Source: Synechococcales cyanobacterium CNB
GTDB taxonomy: Bacteria > Planctomycetota > Phycisphaerae > Phycisphaerales > UBA1924
NCBI GenBank assembly: GCA_030263455.1
Contig: SZOZ01000002.1
Span: 1-64,000, forward strand
Length of the DNA stretch: 64,000 nt
Direction of reading: 5' to 3'
Below the pieces are notes generated by a model. It did no database searches, was not told the DNA's origin, and was given only the letters and a program-made list of their open reading frames with translations. Below are positions 1-9,000 of this stretch, one piece after another. The position numbers and the translations under genes are program-made. How positions within the stretch are numbered: the first letter of the stretch is position 1; each line of letters starts with the position of its first letter.

Positions 1-804
1 TCCAACGGTGCCATCACCTTCGTCCCCGACAACGCCGCCTCGCACACCGTCCGTTCCTCCGGACCGGACGGCACCGTCCTCACCATCGCCGCCAACGCCA
101 CCATCAACGGCGGCTCGCCCTCCCTGACCTCGACCATCTCCTCCACCGGCGCGGGCGTGCAGGCGATCCTGAACCTGGGCACGATCACCGCCGACGCCAA
201 TAGCGGCATCGTCATCAACGCCGATCAGTTCACCAACGAGGGAACCGTCCGCGCCGCCTCCGGCTCCACGCTCCGCATCGACCTCCCCGGCTCGGGCACA
301 ACCTGGACCAACGACGGCACTATCGCGGTTGCGCCAGGCTCGAAGGTCGAGATCATCGACAATCTGACCCTGTCGGCGACCTCGCTGGTGAGCATCAGTG
401 TGCAGGGGGCGGGCGCGGCGAACCACGGCGTCCTCACGTCGACCGGCGCGACGACAATCTCCGGGGGCTTCACCGCGGCGTACGTGAATGGGTACGTGCC
501 CGCGGAAGGCACGTTCTTCGACGTGCTGACCGCCACCGGCGGCCGCACGGGCCAGTTCACCTCGACCGCGCTGCCGACCGCGCCCCCCACAGACAAGACC
601 GTGCTGATCTACGAAGGGACGCGCGTGCGGATGCTCTCGACGGACCTGGCCGACCTGAACCTGGACGGCGTCACAAACTCGCTGGACTTCGTGCAGTTCC
701 TCAACTGGTTCACCTCGCTCGACCCGCGAGCGGACACGAACGGGGACGGCAACGTCAACTCCCTCGACTTCATCCTGTACCTCAACTGGTTCACCGACGG
801 CTGA
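1..804 (+). CDS. Secreted repeat protein with C-terminal GC-type dockerin (5' end outside window)
   Basis: The frame is open from base 1, so the start lies upstream; 267 residues are visible. The first ~200 are Thr/Ser/Gly/Asn-rich beta-type sequence (NLGTITADANSG, GTTWTNDGTIAV), as in passenger-like adhesin or autotransporter-type repeats. The last ~50 residues are a double EF-hand-like dockerin: DLNLDGVTNSLDFVQFLNWF, then a second copy starting DTNGDGNVNSLDF. Asp/Asn at positions 1, 3 and 5 of each loop suit Ca2+ binding. Such tails are common on exported Phycisphaerae proteins and are thought to anchor or sort them. The substrate is unknown. It could be a polysaccharide-associated adhesin. 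The dockerin is clear; the rest is inference. Confidence 0.8.
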   Translation, partial: SNGAITFVPDNAASHTVRSSGPDGTVLTIAANATINGGSPSLTSTISSTGAGVQAILNLGTITADANSGIVINADQFTNEGTVRAASGSTLRIDLPGSGTTWTNDGTIAVAPGSKVEIIDNLTLSATSLVSISVQGAGAANHGVLTSTGATTISGGFTAAYVNGYVPAEGTFFDVLTATGGRTGQFTSTALPTAPPTDKTVLIYEGTRVRMLSTDLADLNLDGVTNSLDFVQFLNWFTSLDPRADTNGDGNVNSLDFILYLNWFTDG

Positions 805-894
805 TCCGCCGGGCGCACACGATGGCGACGGCTTCCCCGTGCTGCCCGAGAGCCGTCGAGGGCGCGTCGTGGCTCCGCCGCCCTGTGCCCGAAG

Positions 895-1305
895 TCAGGC
901 TTTCAGGTTCGCCCGGATGCGGGTCAGGATCTCTGTCGAGACCGCCTCGTCGCCGACGATGCCGACGCGGATGCGGACGGAAGTCGTCTTGTCCGATTTC
1001 TTCTCGAGCGCGATGTTGACGTCGCTGTTGTCGGCTCGCTTGGCCGTGACGATCGAGTTGAAGGCGTCCTGAGACTCCCGCACGAGCGTGAATCCGAGGT
1101 CGTCCACGGCCTTCAGAGCGGCCGCGTGCACCTCCGCCAGCGGGGCGTCCTCGACCGATTCGAGCCGCCCCTCGGTGTAGACGTACGTCCCGGCGATGCC
1201 CGCCGCGGCGGCACCGGCGACCAGCGCAACCGTGCAACCGGGGCACACGACCGTGCCGCCGATCGCAACCAACGCCCCAGCACAGAACCCACGCAGGCGT
1301 TTCAT
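895..1305 (-). CDS. DUF3568-like small exported protein
   Basis: 136 residues. I chose the ATG at 1305 because a strong GAGGAGGTG Shine-Dalgarno precedes it; the frame stays open further upstream without one. The N-terminus (MKRLRGFCAGALVAIGG) is a signal peptide with cysteines at 21 and 24 (CPGC), so it may be a lipoprotein. A small-residue helix follows (VALVAGAAAAGIAGTYVY), then an alpha/beta domain ending VSTEILTRIRANL. This arrangement resembles the DUF3568 family of small periplasmic or outer-membrane lipoproteins. No function is known. It is divergent from the PEP-CTERM gene at 1606. Confidence 0.7.
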   Translation of the reverse strand: MKRLRGFCAGALVAIGGTVVCPGCTVALVAGAAAAGIAGTYVYTEGRLESVEDAPLAEVHAAALKAVDDLGFTLVRESQDAFNSIVTAKRADNSDVNIALEKKSDKTTSVRIRVGIVGDEAVSTEILTRIRANLKA

Positions 1306-1522
1306 CCGTACACCTCCTCGTGCGTCCTCGCCCAGCGCTCCGGATCGGATCCGCTGCGCGTCTCCCCCCTCCTGCTCCATACGCTCGCCCCCTTAGAAGG
1401 TTGAGTCAACAACCCCGGGGCTAAGCCCGGGTCAGGGTCGTGTTCAGCGAGCAACATACGAACATTGATCGGCTGAGCGATAACGAACTCGCGCGAGCAC
1501 GCCGCATCCCGCATATCCGCCG

Positions 1523-1550
1523 TTGACCCGTGGAGATGACGTTTTATAAC
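1523..1550 (+). promoter_or_regulatory. Sigma70-type promoter for the PEP-CTERM gene at 1606
   Basis: TTGACC (1523-1528) and TATAAC (1545-1550) each match the sigma70 consensus at 5 of 6 positions, with a 16-nt spacer. The predicted leader is about 50 nt and holds a GGAG ribosome site before the ATG at 1606. It is one of the best classical promoters in the window. Confidence 0.65.
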
Positions 1551-1605
1551 TTGGCAGGAGTGACGGAACCCGGGCGTGATCCGGGGGGAACACAGGAGAC
1601 AAGCC

Positions 1606-2391
1606 ATGACACGTTCCGCATTGATGGGGTGGTTCTCGGCTGCGCTCGTTTCATCCGCGGGGATCTGCCTCGGCCAGGGACAGATGTTCGCCGTGGACAG
1701 CAGCCGTGCGCTCTTCGAGATCGACATCGCCACCGGGGGCAAGACACAGATCGGCACGGTGAGCGCGAACGCGGGCACGACGGGCGGTCTCGCGTTCGAT
1801 CGCGCCACCGGCACCGTCTACCTCACCTCGACCAGCCTCGACTCGCTCTTCACGCTCGATCTCAGCACCGGGGAGGCGACGCTCGTGGGGTTCTACGGCG
1901 ATTCCTCCGTGGTGATGCACGGGCTGGAGTGGGACAGCAGCACCCGAACGCTCTACGGCGTGTCGTCGCACAACAACGGACTGTACAACATCGACATCAC
2001 CACGGGCTTCGCAACCCTCATCGGCACCTCGGGGCTGTCGTCGTTCTCCAACCTCGGATACAACTCCCACACCGACACCATGTACCTGACCAACAGCGGC
2101 GCGGACAGCTTCTACACCGTGGACCGAGCGACCGGGCAGACCACCCTCATCGGTCCGCTGGTGAACTCCACCAATCCGAACGGGTTGGCGTACAACTGGG
2201 ACAACGGCGTGCTCTACATGGTGGACAACAGCACCGACAACTTCTACTGGATCGACACGACCACGGGCGTTGCGAACGTCATCGGCTTCATGGGCTCGGG
2301 GAACCTGCTCGGCCTCGTCTATGTCCCTACGCCTGGCTCGCTCGGCGTGATCGGGCTTGGACTGCTCGCCGCCGCGCGAAGGCGACGCTGA
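1606..2391 (+). CDS. PEP-CTERM exported beta-propeller-like protein
   Basis: 261 residues. The start ATG at 1606 follows ACAGGAGA; an upstream in-frame ATG at 1576 lacks a site. Signal peptide of about 27 residues (ALMGWFSAALVSSAGICLGQ). The body has about five repeats of the form 'L-Y-x-I-D-x-x-T-G-x-x-T-x-I-G', for example LFEIDIATGGKTQIGT and LYNIDITTGFATLIGT, as in Kelch/YVTN-like propellers. The C-terminus is PTPGSLGVIGLGLLAAARRRR-type, a PEP-CTERM sorting tail with a short hydrophobic helix and four Arg. Expected fate: export, then processing by an exosortase encoded elsewhere. Ligand unknown. Confidence 0.85.
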   Translation: MTRSALMGWFSAALVSSAGICLGQGQMFAVDSSRALFEIDIATGGKTQIGTVSANAGTTGGLAFDRATGTVYLTSTSLDSLFTLDLSTGEATLVGFYGDSSVVMHGLEWDSSTRTLYGVSSHNNGLYNIDITTGFATLIGTSGLSSFSNLGYNSHTDTMYLTNSGADSFYTVDRATGQTTLIGPLVNSTNPNGLAYNWDNGVLYMVDNSTDNFYWIDTTTGVANVIGFMGSGNLLGLVYVPTPGSLGVIGLGLLAAARRRR

Positions 2392-2417
2392 ACCGCCTCG
2401 ATCGAGCATCGTGCGAG

Positions 2418-2663
2418 TCATCGGCGGGCGGATGCTGACCCGCGTCCGCCCGCTGTCTTGCGCGTGGCGCCGGTCCCGGCCTTCCGCGCCGGCTTCGTCC
2501 CGGGCTTGTGAGCCGGTGTGCCCCGCAGCGCCTCCTCATTGCGCTCGATGAACCTGTTCGCGGTCGCCTGTCTGGTCGTCCGCCCGATGACCTCGATCTT
2601 CCTGCGACGGTCATCCGGCAACGAGGTCAGGTATTCCTTGACGGTTCCGGCCTTGCTCTTCAT
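2418..2663 (-). pseudogene. Internally deleted DUF1801-type protein remnant
   Basis: 81 residues from the ATG at 2663. Residues 1-25 (MKSKAGTVKEYLTSLPDDRR) resemble the beginning of DUF1801 proteins (normally ~120-140 residues). Residues 25-47 (EVIGRTTRQATANRFIERNE) resemble the family's C-terminal helix. The central catalytic-like domain expected between them is missing. A Lys/Arg/Gly tail (KPGTKPARKAGTGATRK) follows. The frame is intact, so a short product could still be made. I read it as an in-frame internal deletion of a DUF1801 gene; a genuine short basic protein is the alternative. Confidence 0.5.
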
Positions 2664-2798
2664 TCGGGCGGTGTACCCCCGGGAGTTACGAGCCGATAGG
2701 GAGGGAACCCCTGCGCCGCGGCCGCGAAGCGATTGATCGGGGTGAGCCCGCCCGGTAATCTGGCGTCGGCGTCGGCGTGGGGAGGCGGAGGCCGGCGA

Positions 2799-4178
2799 GT
2801 GAGCAATCCCTTCATCTGTTGTGCGTTGGCGACGGCCGTCGCGGCGTGGAGTGGGTTGCCCGCCTCGCGCTGCGCTGCCCAGGCGCCCTGCCTTCATCAG
2901 AAGCTGACGGCGTCCGATGGCTCGCACGACGACCAGTTCGGGCTTGGGCTTGCGCTGCGCGGCCCCCTCGCCGCCATCGGCGCGTTCGGCGCGAAGAGCC
3001 AAGGCCCCTTCACGGGCAAGGTTCGCATCTTCGAGCGCCAGGGAACGGCGTGGGACGAGACGACGCGCCTGACCGCCCCCGGCGCGGCCCAGGGCGACTG
3101 CTTCGGCTATTCGATCGCGATGTCGAACTCGTTGCTTGTCGTCGGTGCGCCGAGCCTCTTCCCCAGCGAGGCGCCGGGGCGCGTGCATCTCTTCTCGCGG
3201 GTGGCGGGCGAGTGGGTCCACATGCAGCGGCTGAACGGATCGCAGGCCGGGCGCGGCGCACGTTTCGGACAGAGCATCGGCGTGCAGGGAACTCGGATCG
3301 TGATCGGTTCGCCGGAGGACCTGAGCCCGGCAGATACGGGCAAGGTCTACGTCTTCGAACTCAGCGCCAACGACCCGGACGAAGGGTGGAGCGAAGCGGC
3401 GATCCTCCGAGCCTCGGACGGCGCCGGCTCCGACCGATTCGGAGCGGCCGTCGCCGTCTCTGCTGATCGCATCCTCGTGGGCGCACCGAGGCATGGCGGC
3501 GGCAACGCGGGAGCGGCCTACATGTTCCGGCGCACGCCGGATGGTCAATGGGTCGAGGAGGCAAAGTTTACCGGCCCGAGCGGCTCCCAGGCCGGATCGG
3601 CCGTCGCGCTCTCCGGCGGGCTGGCCGTCATCGGCAGGCCGGGCGGTGCGCAGTCGAGCGCGGCCATCTACAGGCTCGTCGGCGGCGTGTGGGCGCCTGA
3701 ACAGTCCGTCTCCAGCGGGGGCCAGAGCTTCGGGCGGGCTGTCGCCTGCGCGGGCGACACCGTCATCATCGGCGGACGATCCGACCCGGAGTATCCCGGC
3801 GCGAACGCCGCTCGAGTCTACCGACGACAGGCGGGCGCATGGAGCCACACGAACGCTTTGAGCGTCGAGTCGCCTCCGGTTCCCGACCTGTTCTCAAGGA
3901 CGCTTGCGCTCAACGGCAACGTCGTGCTCGTGGGCGCGAACCGCGACGGGACGGACCACCAGAACCTCCCGGGGGCGGCCTACGTCTTCGGCCTCAACGG
4001 CTGCTCGTACTGCCCGGCCGACTTCGACATGAACGGGACCGTCGACCCCCTCGACGTCCAAGCGTTCCTCGTCGCGTTCACCGGCGGCGACCCCGTCGCC
4101 GACATCAATACCGACGGCGTACTCAGTTCGCTCGACGTGCTCGCCTTCCTGAGCGCGTGGTCGGCGGGGTGCGAGTGA
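2799..4178 (+). CDS. FG-GAP-type propeller protein with GC-type dockerin
   Basis: 459 residues. The GTG start at 2799 sits behind GGAGGCGGAGG. The signal peptide runs to about residue 28 (ALATAVAAWSGLPASRCAAQA). The body carries seven or so repeats ending 'G-x-A-Y-V-F / V-x-I-F-E-R' with 'D-x-F-G-x-x-V-A-x-x-G' (DQFGLGLALRG, DRFGAAVAVSADRILVGAP), typical of integrin-like FG-GAP propellers. The last ~55 residues are a double dockerin motif beginning CPADFDMNGTVDPLDVQAFL and closing LSAWSAGCE. It is probably an exported, surface-anchored protein; binding partner unknown. Confidence 0.85.
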   Translation: MSNPFICCALATAVAAWSGLPASRCAAQAPCLHQKLTASDGSHDDQFGLGLALRGPLAAIGAFGAKSQGPFTGKVRIFERQGTAWDETTRLTAPGAAQGDCFGYSIAMSNSLLVVGAPSLFPSEAPGRVHLFSRVAGEWVHMQRLNGSQAGRGARFGQSIGVQGTRIVIGSPEDLSPADTGKVYVFELSANDPDEGWSEAAILRASDGAGSDRFGAAVAVSADRILVGAPRHGGGNAGAAYMFRRTPDGQWVEEAKFTGPSGSQAGSAVALSGGLAVIGRPGGAQSSAAIYRLVGGVWAPEQSVSSGGQSFGRAVACAGDTVIIGGRSDPEYPGANAARVYRRQAGAWSHTNALSVESPPVPDLFSRTLALNGNVVLVGANRDGTDHQNLPGAAYVFGLNGCSYCPADFDMNGTVDPLDVQAFLVAFTGGDPVADINTDGVLSSLDVLAFLSAWSAGCE

Positions 4179-4277
4179 ACCCCATCGAGCCGACCTCCGT
4201 TCCTCGGCCCTGAGTTGCCCGGCTGACGCCCGGCTTGACTCCGAATGTAGCCTTGGCTACAGGCAAGGAGAATCGTC

Positions 4278-5138
4278 GTGCATCACGCCCTGTCCAGGCT
4301 CGTGACGACGGCAGCGCTCTGTCCGACGATCGCGGGGTCGTGTCCGAGCATGGCGGACGCTCAGCCCGTGCCCGACAAGTCGGCCTACTCCCTGTTCAAC
4401 CCGACGCCGGCGGAGCTCCGCAGGCCGCTGAGCGCGGACAGGCCCGATGCGACGGAAAGCCCGTACACCGTCGATGCCGGTGCGATCCAGCTGGAGATGA
4501 GTTTCGTCGAGCACGCCTGGAGCGGCTCCGGCGCGCGGCGTGTCTCGTCTACGTCGATCGCTCCGCTCAACCTGAAGCTCGGCCTGACCAGCAGCGCCGA
4601 CATCCAGTTCCTCCTTGACCCCTACCTGGTCGGCGATGATCCCGAGCAGGGAGCCCGCCGCGGCGTCGGAAACACGGGGCTGCGGCTGAAAGTCAACCTG
4701 TTCGGCAACGACGACGGGGACGCCGCCCTCGCGATCCTGCCATACCTCGTGTTTCCGACCGGCAGCGATGACGTGGCCTCCAATCGCGTCGAGGGCGGCA
4801 TCGTCGTGCCCTTCGCCTGCTCGCTCGCCGAGGGGTGGGACCTCGGTGCCCAGGTGCAGATCGACCGCGTTCGCGGCGGGGACAACAACGGGCACGAGAC
4901 TGTCTTCTCGCACACGGTCGCGCTCGGGCGCGAGATCACGGACCGCTTCGGGGTGTACGGCGAGTACATCGGAGAACTCTCGCTCGCCGACGACAGCGGC
5001 TACAGCCCGTCGATCGCGGGTGGGTTCGCGTTCTCGATCACGCGCGACCTGCGGTTCGATGCGGGCGTCGTCGTGGGCCTCGACCATCCCGACACCGAAA
5101 CCGTCCGCCTCTTCGCGGGAATGACGGTTCGGTACTGA
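4278..5138 (+). CDS. Outer-membrane transporter-like protein (MetA-pathway phenol degradation family type)
   Basis: 286 residues. The GTG start at 4278 is preceded by AAGGAG at 7 nt. The N-terminal signal peptide (VTTAALCPTIAGSCPSMADAQ) is followed by 'LSADRPDATESPYTVDAGAI', a phrase typical of the 'transporter'/phenol MetA-type beta-barrel family. The rest alternates hydrophobic residues in likely strands (LQLEMSF, LNLKLGL, LRLKVNLFG) and ends in an aromatic (TVRY), as outer-membrane barrels do. The solute is unknown. It converges with the LOG-family gene at a 5-nt gap. Confidence 0.75.
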   Translation: MHHALSRLVTTAALCPTIAGSCPSMADAQPVPDKSAYSLFNPTPAELRRPLSADRPDATESPYTVDAGAIQLEMSFVEHAWSGSGARRVSSTSIAPLNLKLGLTSSADIQFLLDPYLVGDDPEQGARRGVGNTGLRLKVNLFGNDDGDAALAILPYLVFPTGSDDVASNRVEGGIVVPFACSLAEGWDLGAQVQIDRVRGGDNNGHETVFSHTVALGREITDRFGVYGEYIGELSLADDSGYSPSIAGGFAFSITRDLRFDAGVVVGLDHPDTETVRLFAGMTVRY

Positions 5139-5143
5139 CGGGA

Positions 5144-5962
5144 TCAGCGCACCGTCTGCTCGCCCGCGCGGCTCGGCTCCGGGCGCGATTCGCCGAGGAT
5201 CGGGCTGGGCTTCGGCGGGTGGTCCATGGGGCGGATGCCCGCCATCACACGCTCGACGGCCTCGGCGGGATCGTCGGTCGCGGAGAAGAGCTCGAGATCG
5301 ACGGGGTCGATGGTGCCCTCGGGCACGAGCGTGTGCCGCAGGAACTCGCCGAGCGGCCGCCAGTAGTCCCGCCCCATGATGACGACGGGAAAGTGCTCGA
5401 TCTTGCCCGTCTGGATGAGCGTGCCCGTTTCGAAGACCTCGTCGAGCGTGCCGTAGCCACCCGGGAGGACGATGAACGCAGACGAATACTTCACGAGCAT
5501 CACCTTGCGCACGAAGAAGTAGTTGAACTCGATGAACTTGTCGAGGTAGGGGTTCGGCTCCTGCTCCTTGGGCAGCAGGATATTGCACCCGATGCTCAGG
5601 CCGCCGGCCTCCTTCGCGCCGCGGTTGGCGGCCTCCATGATGCCCGGCCCGCCGCCGGTCATCACGGCGAAACCGGTCTCGGCGAGCCGACGCCCGACCT
5701 CGCGGGCCATGATGTAGTAGCGGTGATTCTCCTTGAACCGCGCCGACCCGAAGACGGTTACGCACGGCCCGACGAAGTGCAGCGCGCGAAACCCGCGGAT
5801 GAACTCGGCCGTGATGCGAAGAACGCGGAAGAACTCCTCCGTCCGCGATCGCGGGCCGGCCAGCATCTGGCCTTCGAGCGGCGAGCGCGTCCCCTTTCCC
5901 CACCGATGGGCGCTGCCGTTCGGTGATCGTGCGGATCGATGATGAGGCGCTTCGTCGGTCAT
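5144..5962 (-). CDS. LOG-family / TIGR00730 Rossmann-fold nucleotide 5'-monophosphate phosphoribohydrolase
   Basis: 272 residues from the ATG at 5962. Contains both family signatures: GGGPGIMEA at ~103-111 and PGGYGTLDE at ~167-175, the phosphate-binding and catalytic loops of LOG enzymes (often mis-annotated as lysine decarboxylase). Family members remove the base from nucleoside 5'-monophosphates; some make free cytokinins, others salvage nucleotides. It has an extra ~60-residue basic N-terminus compared with 180-residue LOG proteins, as in the longer TIGR00730 members. Soluble, cytoplasmic. Divergent from the oxoprolinase gene. Confidence 0.88.
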   Translation of the reverse strand: MTDEAPHHRSARSPNGSAHRWGKGTRSPLEGQMLAGPRSRTEEFFRVLRITAEFIRGFRALHFVGPCVTVFGSARFKENHRYYIMAREVGRRLAETGFAVMTGGGPGIMEAANRGAKEAGGLSIGCNILLPKEQEPNPYLDKFIEFNYFFVRKVMLVKYSSAFIVLPGGYGTLDEVFETGTLIQTGKIEHFPVVIMGRDYWRPLGEFLRHTLVPEGTIDPVDLELFSATDDPAEAVERVMAGIRPMDHPPKPSPILGESRPEPSRAGEQTVR

Positions 5963-6066
5963 CGGGTGGAGCAAGGATAGAGGCGGAACGTGGAGGGATG
6001 GTGAGTATCGGCGATCGGACGCGGTGAAGTCCAGCGCGCACGAACGCCAACCATCCCGCCGCGCAG

Positions 6067-6072
6067 TACGCT
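6067..6072 (+). promoter_or_regulatory. -10 element (TACGCT), predicted leaderless start of the oxoprolinase gene
   Basis: TACGCT ends 6 nt before the ATG at 6079. Transcription normally begins 6-8 nt after the hexamer, i.e. at or next to the start codon. No Shine-Dalgarno sequence fits between. The -35 region shows no clear match. Confidence 0.45.
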
Positions 6073-6078
6073 TGCCGC

Positions 6079-9000
6079 ATGTGGCGCGTGTGGATCGACA
6101 CCGGCGGAACATTCACCGACTGCCTCGCACTGGGGCCGGCAGGCGAGGTCCGACGTGCCAAGGCCCTGAGCGCCGGCGTCGTGCGCGGGCGGGCGCGCGA
6201 ACGCACCGGCTCCTCTGCGGCGAGAGTCGAATGTGCATGGGCAGAGCACGACGGCCGGTTCGCCGCGGGCATGACGCTCAGGCCCGTGGATGGAGATGGG
6301 CCTGCCGCGCTGGTCGAGTCTTTCGATCCCGGCCGGCGTGTGCTGGCCGTCAGGGGCGAATGGCCGACGTGGGCAGAGCACGGCGCAGCGTTCGAACTCA
6401 GCGCACACGAAGTTGCGCCGTTGCTCGCGGCGCGCATGGTTACCGGTACGCCCGCCGGCTCACCCTTGCCGCGAATGGAGATGCGCCTCGGCACGACGAG
6501 AGCGACCAACGCACTCCTCGAGCGGCAGGGCGGGCGAGTCGCCCTCTTCATCACCCGCGGATTCGGTGACCTCTTGTTCATCGGCGATCAGACCCGGCCG
6601 GACCTGTTCTCGCTGCGCATCGAGCGACCCGCGCCGTTGTGCGAGGCGGTGGTCGAGGTGGACGAACGGCTCGACGCGCAGGGCCGCGTGCTGCGCCGGC
6701 CGGACCTCGATGCGGTCGAGCGCGAAGCACGACGGCTGGCGGGGCTGGGCGTGGTTTCAGCGGCGGTCGCGCTCCTTCACTCGTGGACCAACCCGGCGCA
6801 CGAGCGGGCCGTCGCGGAGGCCGTCCGGCGCGGCGGCATTCAGCGTGTCGCGGCATCGACCGACCTTTCGTCACGGATCAAGCTGCTCTGGCGCGCGGAG
6901 ACGGCCGTCGTCGATGCGTACCTCGCGGGCGCCGTTGAGGACTACCTCGACCGAGTGCAACGGTCGCTTGCCGGTTCTCGCCTGCTGATCATGACGAGCG
7001 CGGGCGGGCTGGTGCGGCGTGAACGAATCAGGCCCAAGGACATGCTCCTGAGCGGACCGGCGGGCGGCGCGGTCGGCGCGGCCGAAGCGGCCCGTCTCGC
7101 CGGGTTCGCGCGATCCATCGCCCTCGACATGGGCGGGACGAGCACGGACGCCACTCGCATCGACGCCGCGCCGGCACGCCGGTTCGAGACCCGTGTCGGT
7201 CACGCTCGGGTCGTCGCCCCGTGCGTCGCCGTGGAGACGGTTGCCGCGGGCGGGGGGTCCGTTTGCTTCGCGGAGCGCGGGGCGTTGCGCGTGGGACCGG
7301 AAAGCGCGGGTGCACGCCCCGGACCGGCCTGCTACGGCGCGGGTGGCCCGCTCACGCTGACCGACGCGAACCTGCTGCTCGGTCGGCTTGATGCGGCGCG
7401 CTTCGCCGTCCCGCTCGACGCGGCGGCCGCAGCGCGCCGCGCCGATCAGGCCCTCGCGGCGTGCGGCGGTGTCATGTCGCGCGATGAACTGCTCGAAGGG
7501 TTCATCCAGATCGCCGACGAGCGCATGGCCGACGCCGTGCGACGGGTCTCCGCACGCGAGGGCTACGACCCCGCGGACTACGCCCTCGTCGCGTTCGGTG
7601 GGGCGGGGCCGCAGCACGCGTGCGGGATCGCGCGGCGGCTCGGCGTGCGGACGGTCGTGGTGCCGGCGGATGCCGGCCTGCTGAGCGCGGCCGGGCTGGG
7701 AGCGGCACGAATCGAGCGGTTCGCCGAGCGAACCGTGCTGCGGTCGCTGGATGAAGACGAGGCATGGTTGCGCGGAATCGAGACCGAGGTCGAGCGTGAA
7801 GCGCGCGCCGCAGTCGCGCGTGAGGACGTTGACCCGAAGGACATTCGGACGCTCGGCGCGTGGCTCGACCTGCGCTTCGAGGGGCAGGACGAAGCGGTCG
7901 AAGTCGAGGCGGGGCCGGGCGCACGAGCAAGATTCGAGGATCGACATCGCACACTGTTCGGCGCAGCGGGGACCGGACGCGCGGTCGAAGTCGTCGCGGT
8001 GCGAGCGGCCGCGGCCGGGTCTGGCGGGCAGATTCCGAACCGCTTCGAGCGAAGGCGAGGGCGCGCGGACGAGATGAAACGGAGCGGGCGTGTCTGGGCT
8101 GAAGGGGCGTGGCGGGAGTGCGTGGTTCTGGAGCGGGGCGGTCTCGCGCCCGGCGCGGCGCTGGAAGGCCCCGCGCTCGTCACCGAGCAGCATTGCACAA
8201 CGTTCGTCGAGCCGGGGTGGTCGCTGCGCGTCTCGGACTGCGGTGCGCTCGTGCTGACAGGAGAGAACGCGGGTCGAACCCCGGCGCAGGCCGAGACCGT
8301 GAGGGCAGAACTGTTCATCAACCGACTCTCTTCTCTGGCCGAGGAGATGGGAGAACGGCTGCGGCGCAGCGCCCTCTCCGTCAACGTCAAGGATCGGCTC
8401 GACTTCTCGTGCGCCGTCGTGGACGCCGAGGGCGAGCTTGTCGCCAGCGCACCGCACGTGCCCGTGCATCTGGGCGCGCTGGGCGCGTGCGTGCGGGCTG
8501 TGCGCGGCGTGCTCGGCCACGACTTCGCCGGGCAAGTCGCCGTCTCCAACCACCCCGGCTTCGGCGGGGCGCACCTGCCGGACGTGACGGTGATGCTCGC
8601 CGTTCATGACGGCGCCGGACTGCCGCTGGGGTATGTCGCGTGCCGGGCACATCACGCGGAGATCGGCGGCATCGCGCCCGGCTCGATGCCCGCGGACTCG
8701 CGAACGCTCGAGGAAGAGGGGGTCGTCATCGCACCGACGACGATCGGTGCGCTCGGCGCGATCGATCCCGCCGCCGTGCGGGCGATCTTCGAGCGCGGGC
8801 CGCGCCCGAGCCGCGACCCGAGCACGAACGCGGCTGACCTGCTGGCGCAGGTCGAAGCCGTGGCATACGGGGCCGAAGGACTGCGCGCGCTGTCGCGTGA
8901 GTTCGGATCGGAGACGGCGCTCGGATTCATGCGCTCGCTGAAGTTTCGCGCCGCATCGCGTGTTCGGAACGCGCTGCGCCGCCGCCCCGCGGGCGTCGTG

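Noticed and set aside
1408-1432. CCCGGG palindrome between divergent genes as a terminator
   Set aside because: No T-run, and both flanking genes read away from it.
4257-6581. Very long open frame on the minus strand
   Set aside because: It covers the barrel gene and LOG gene in another frame; composition is Arg/Ala/Pro-rich and no domain is recognisable. GC-rich DNA gives long antisense frames.
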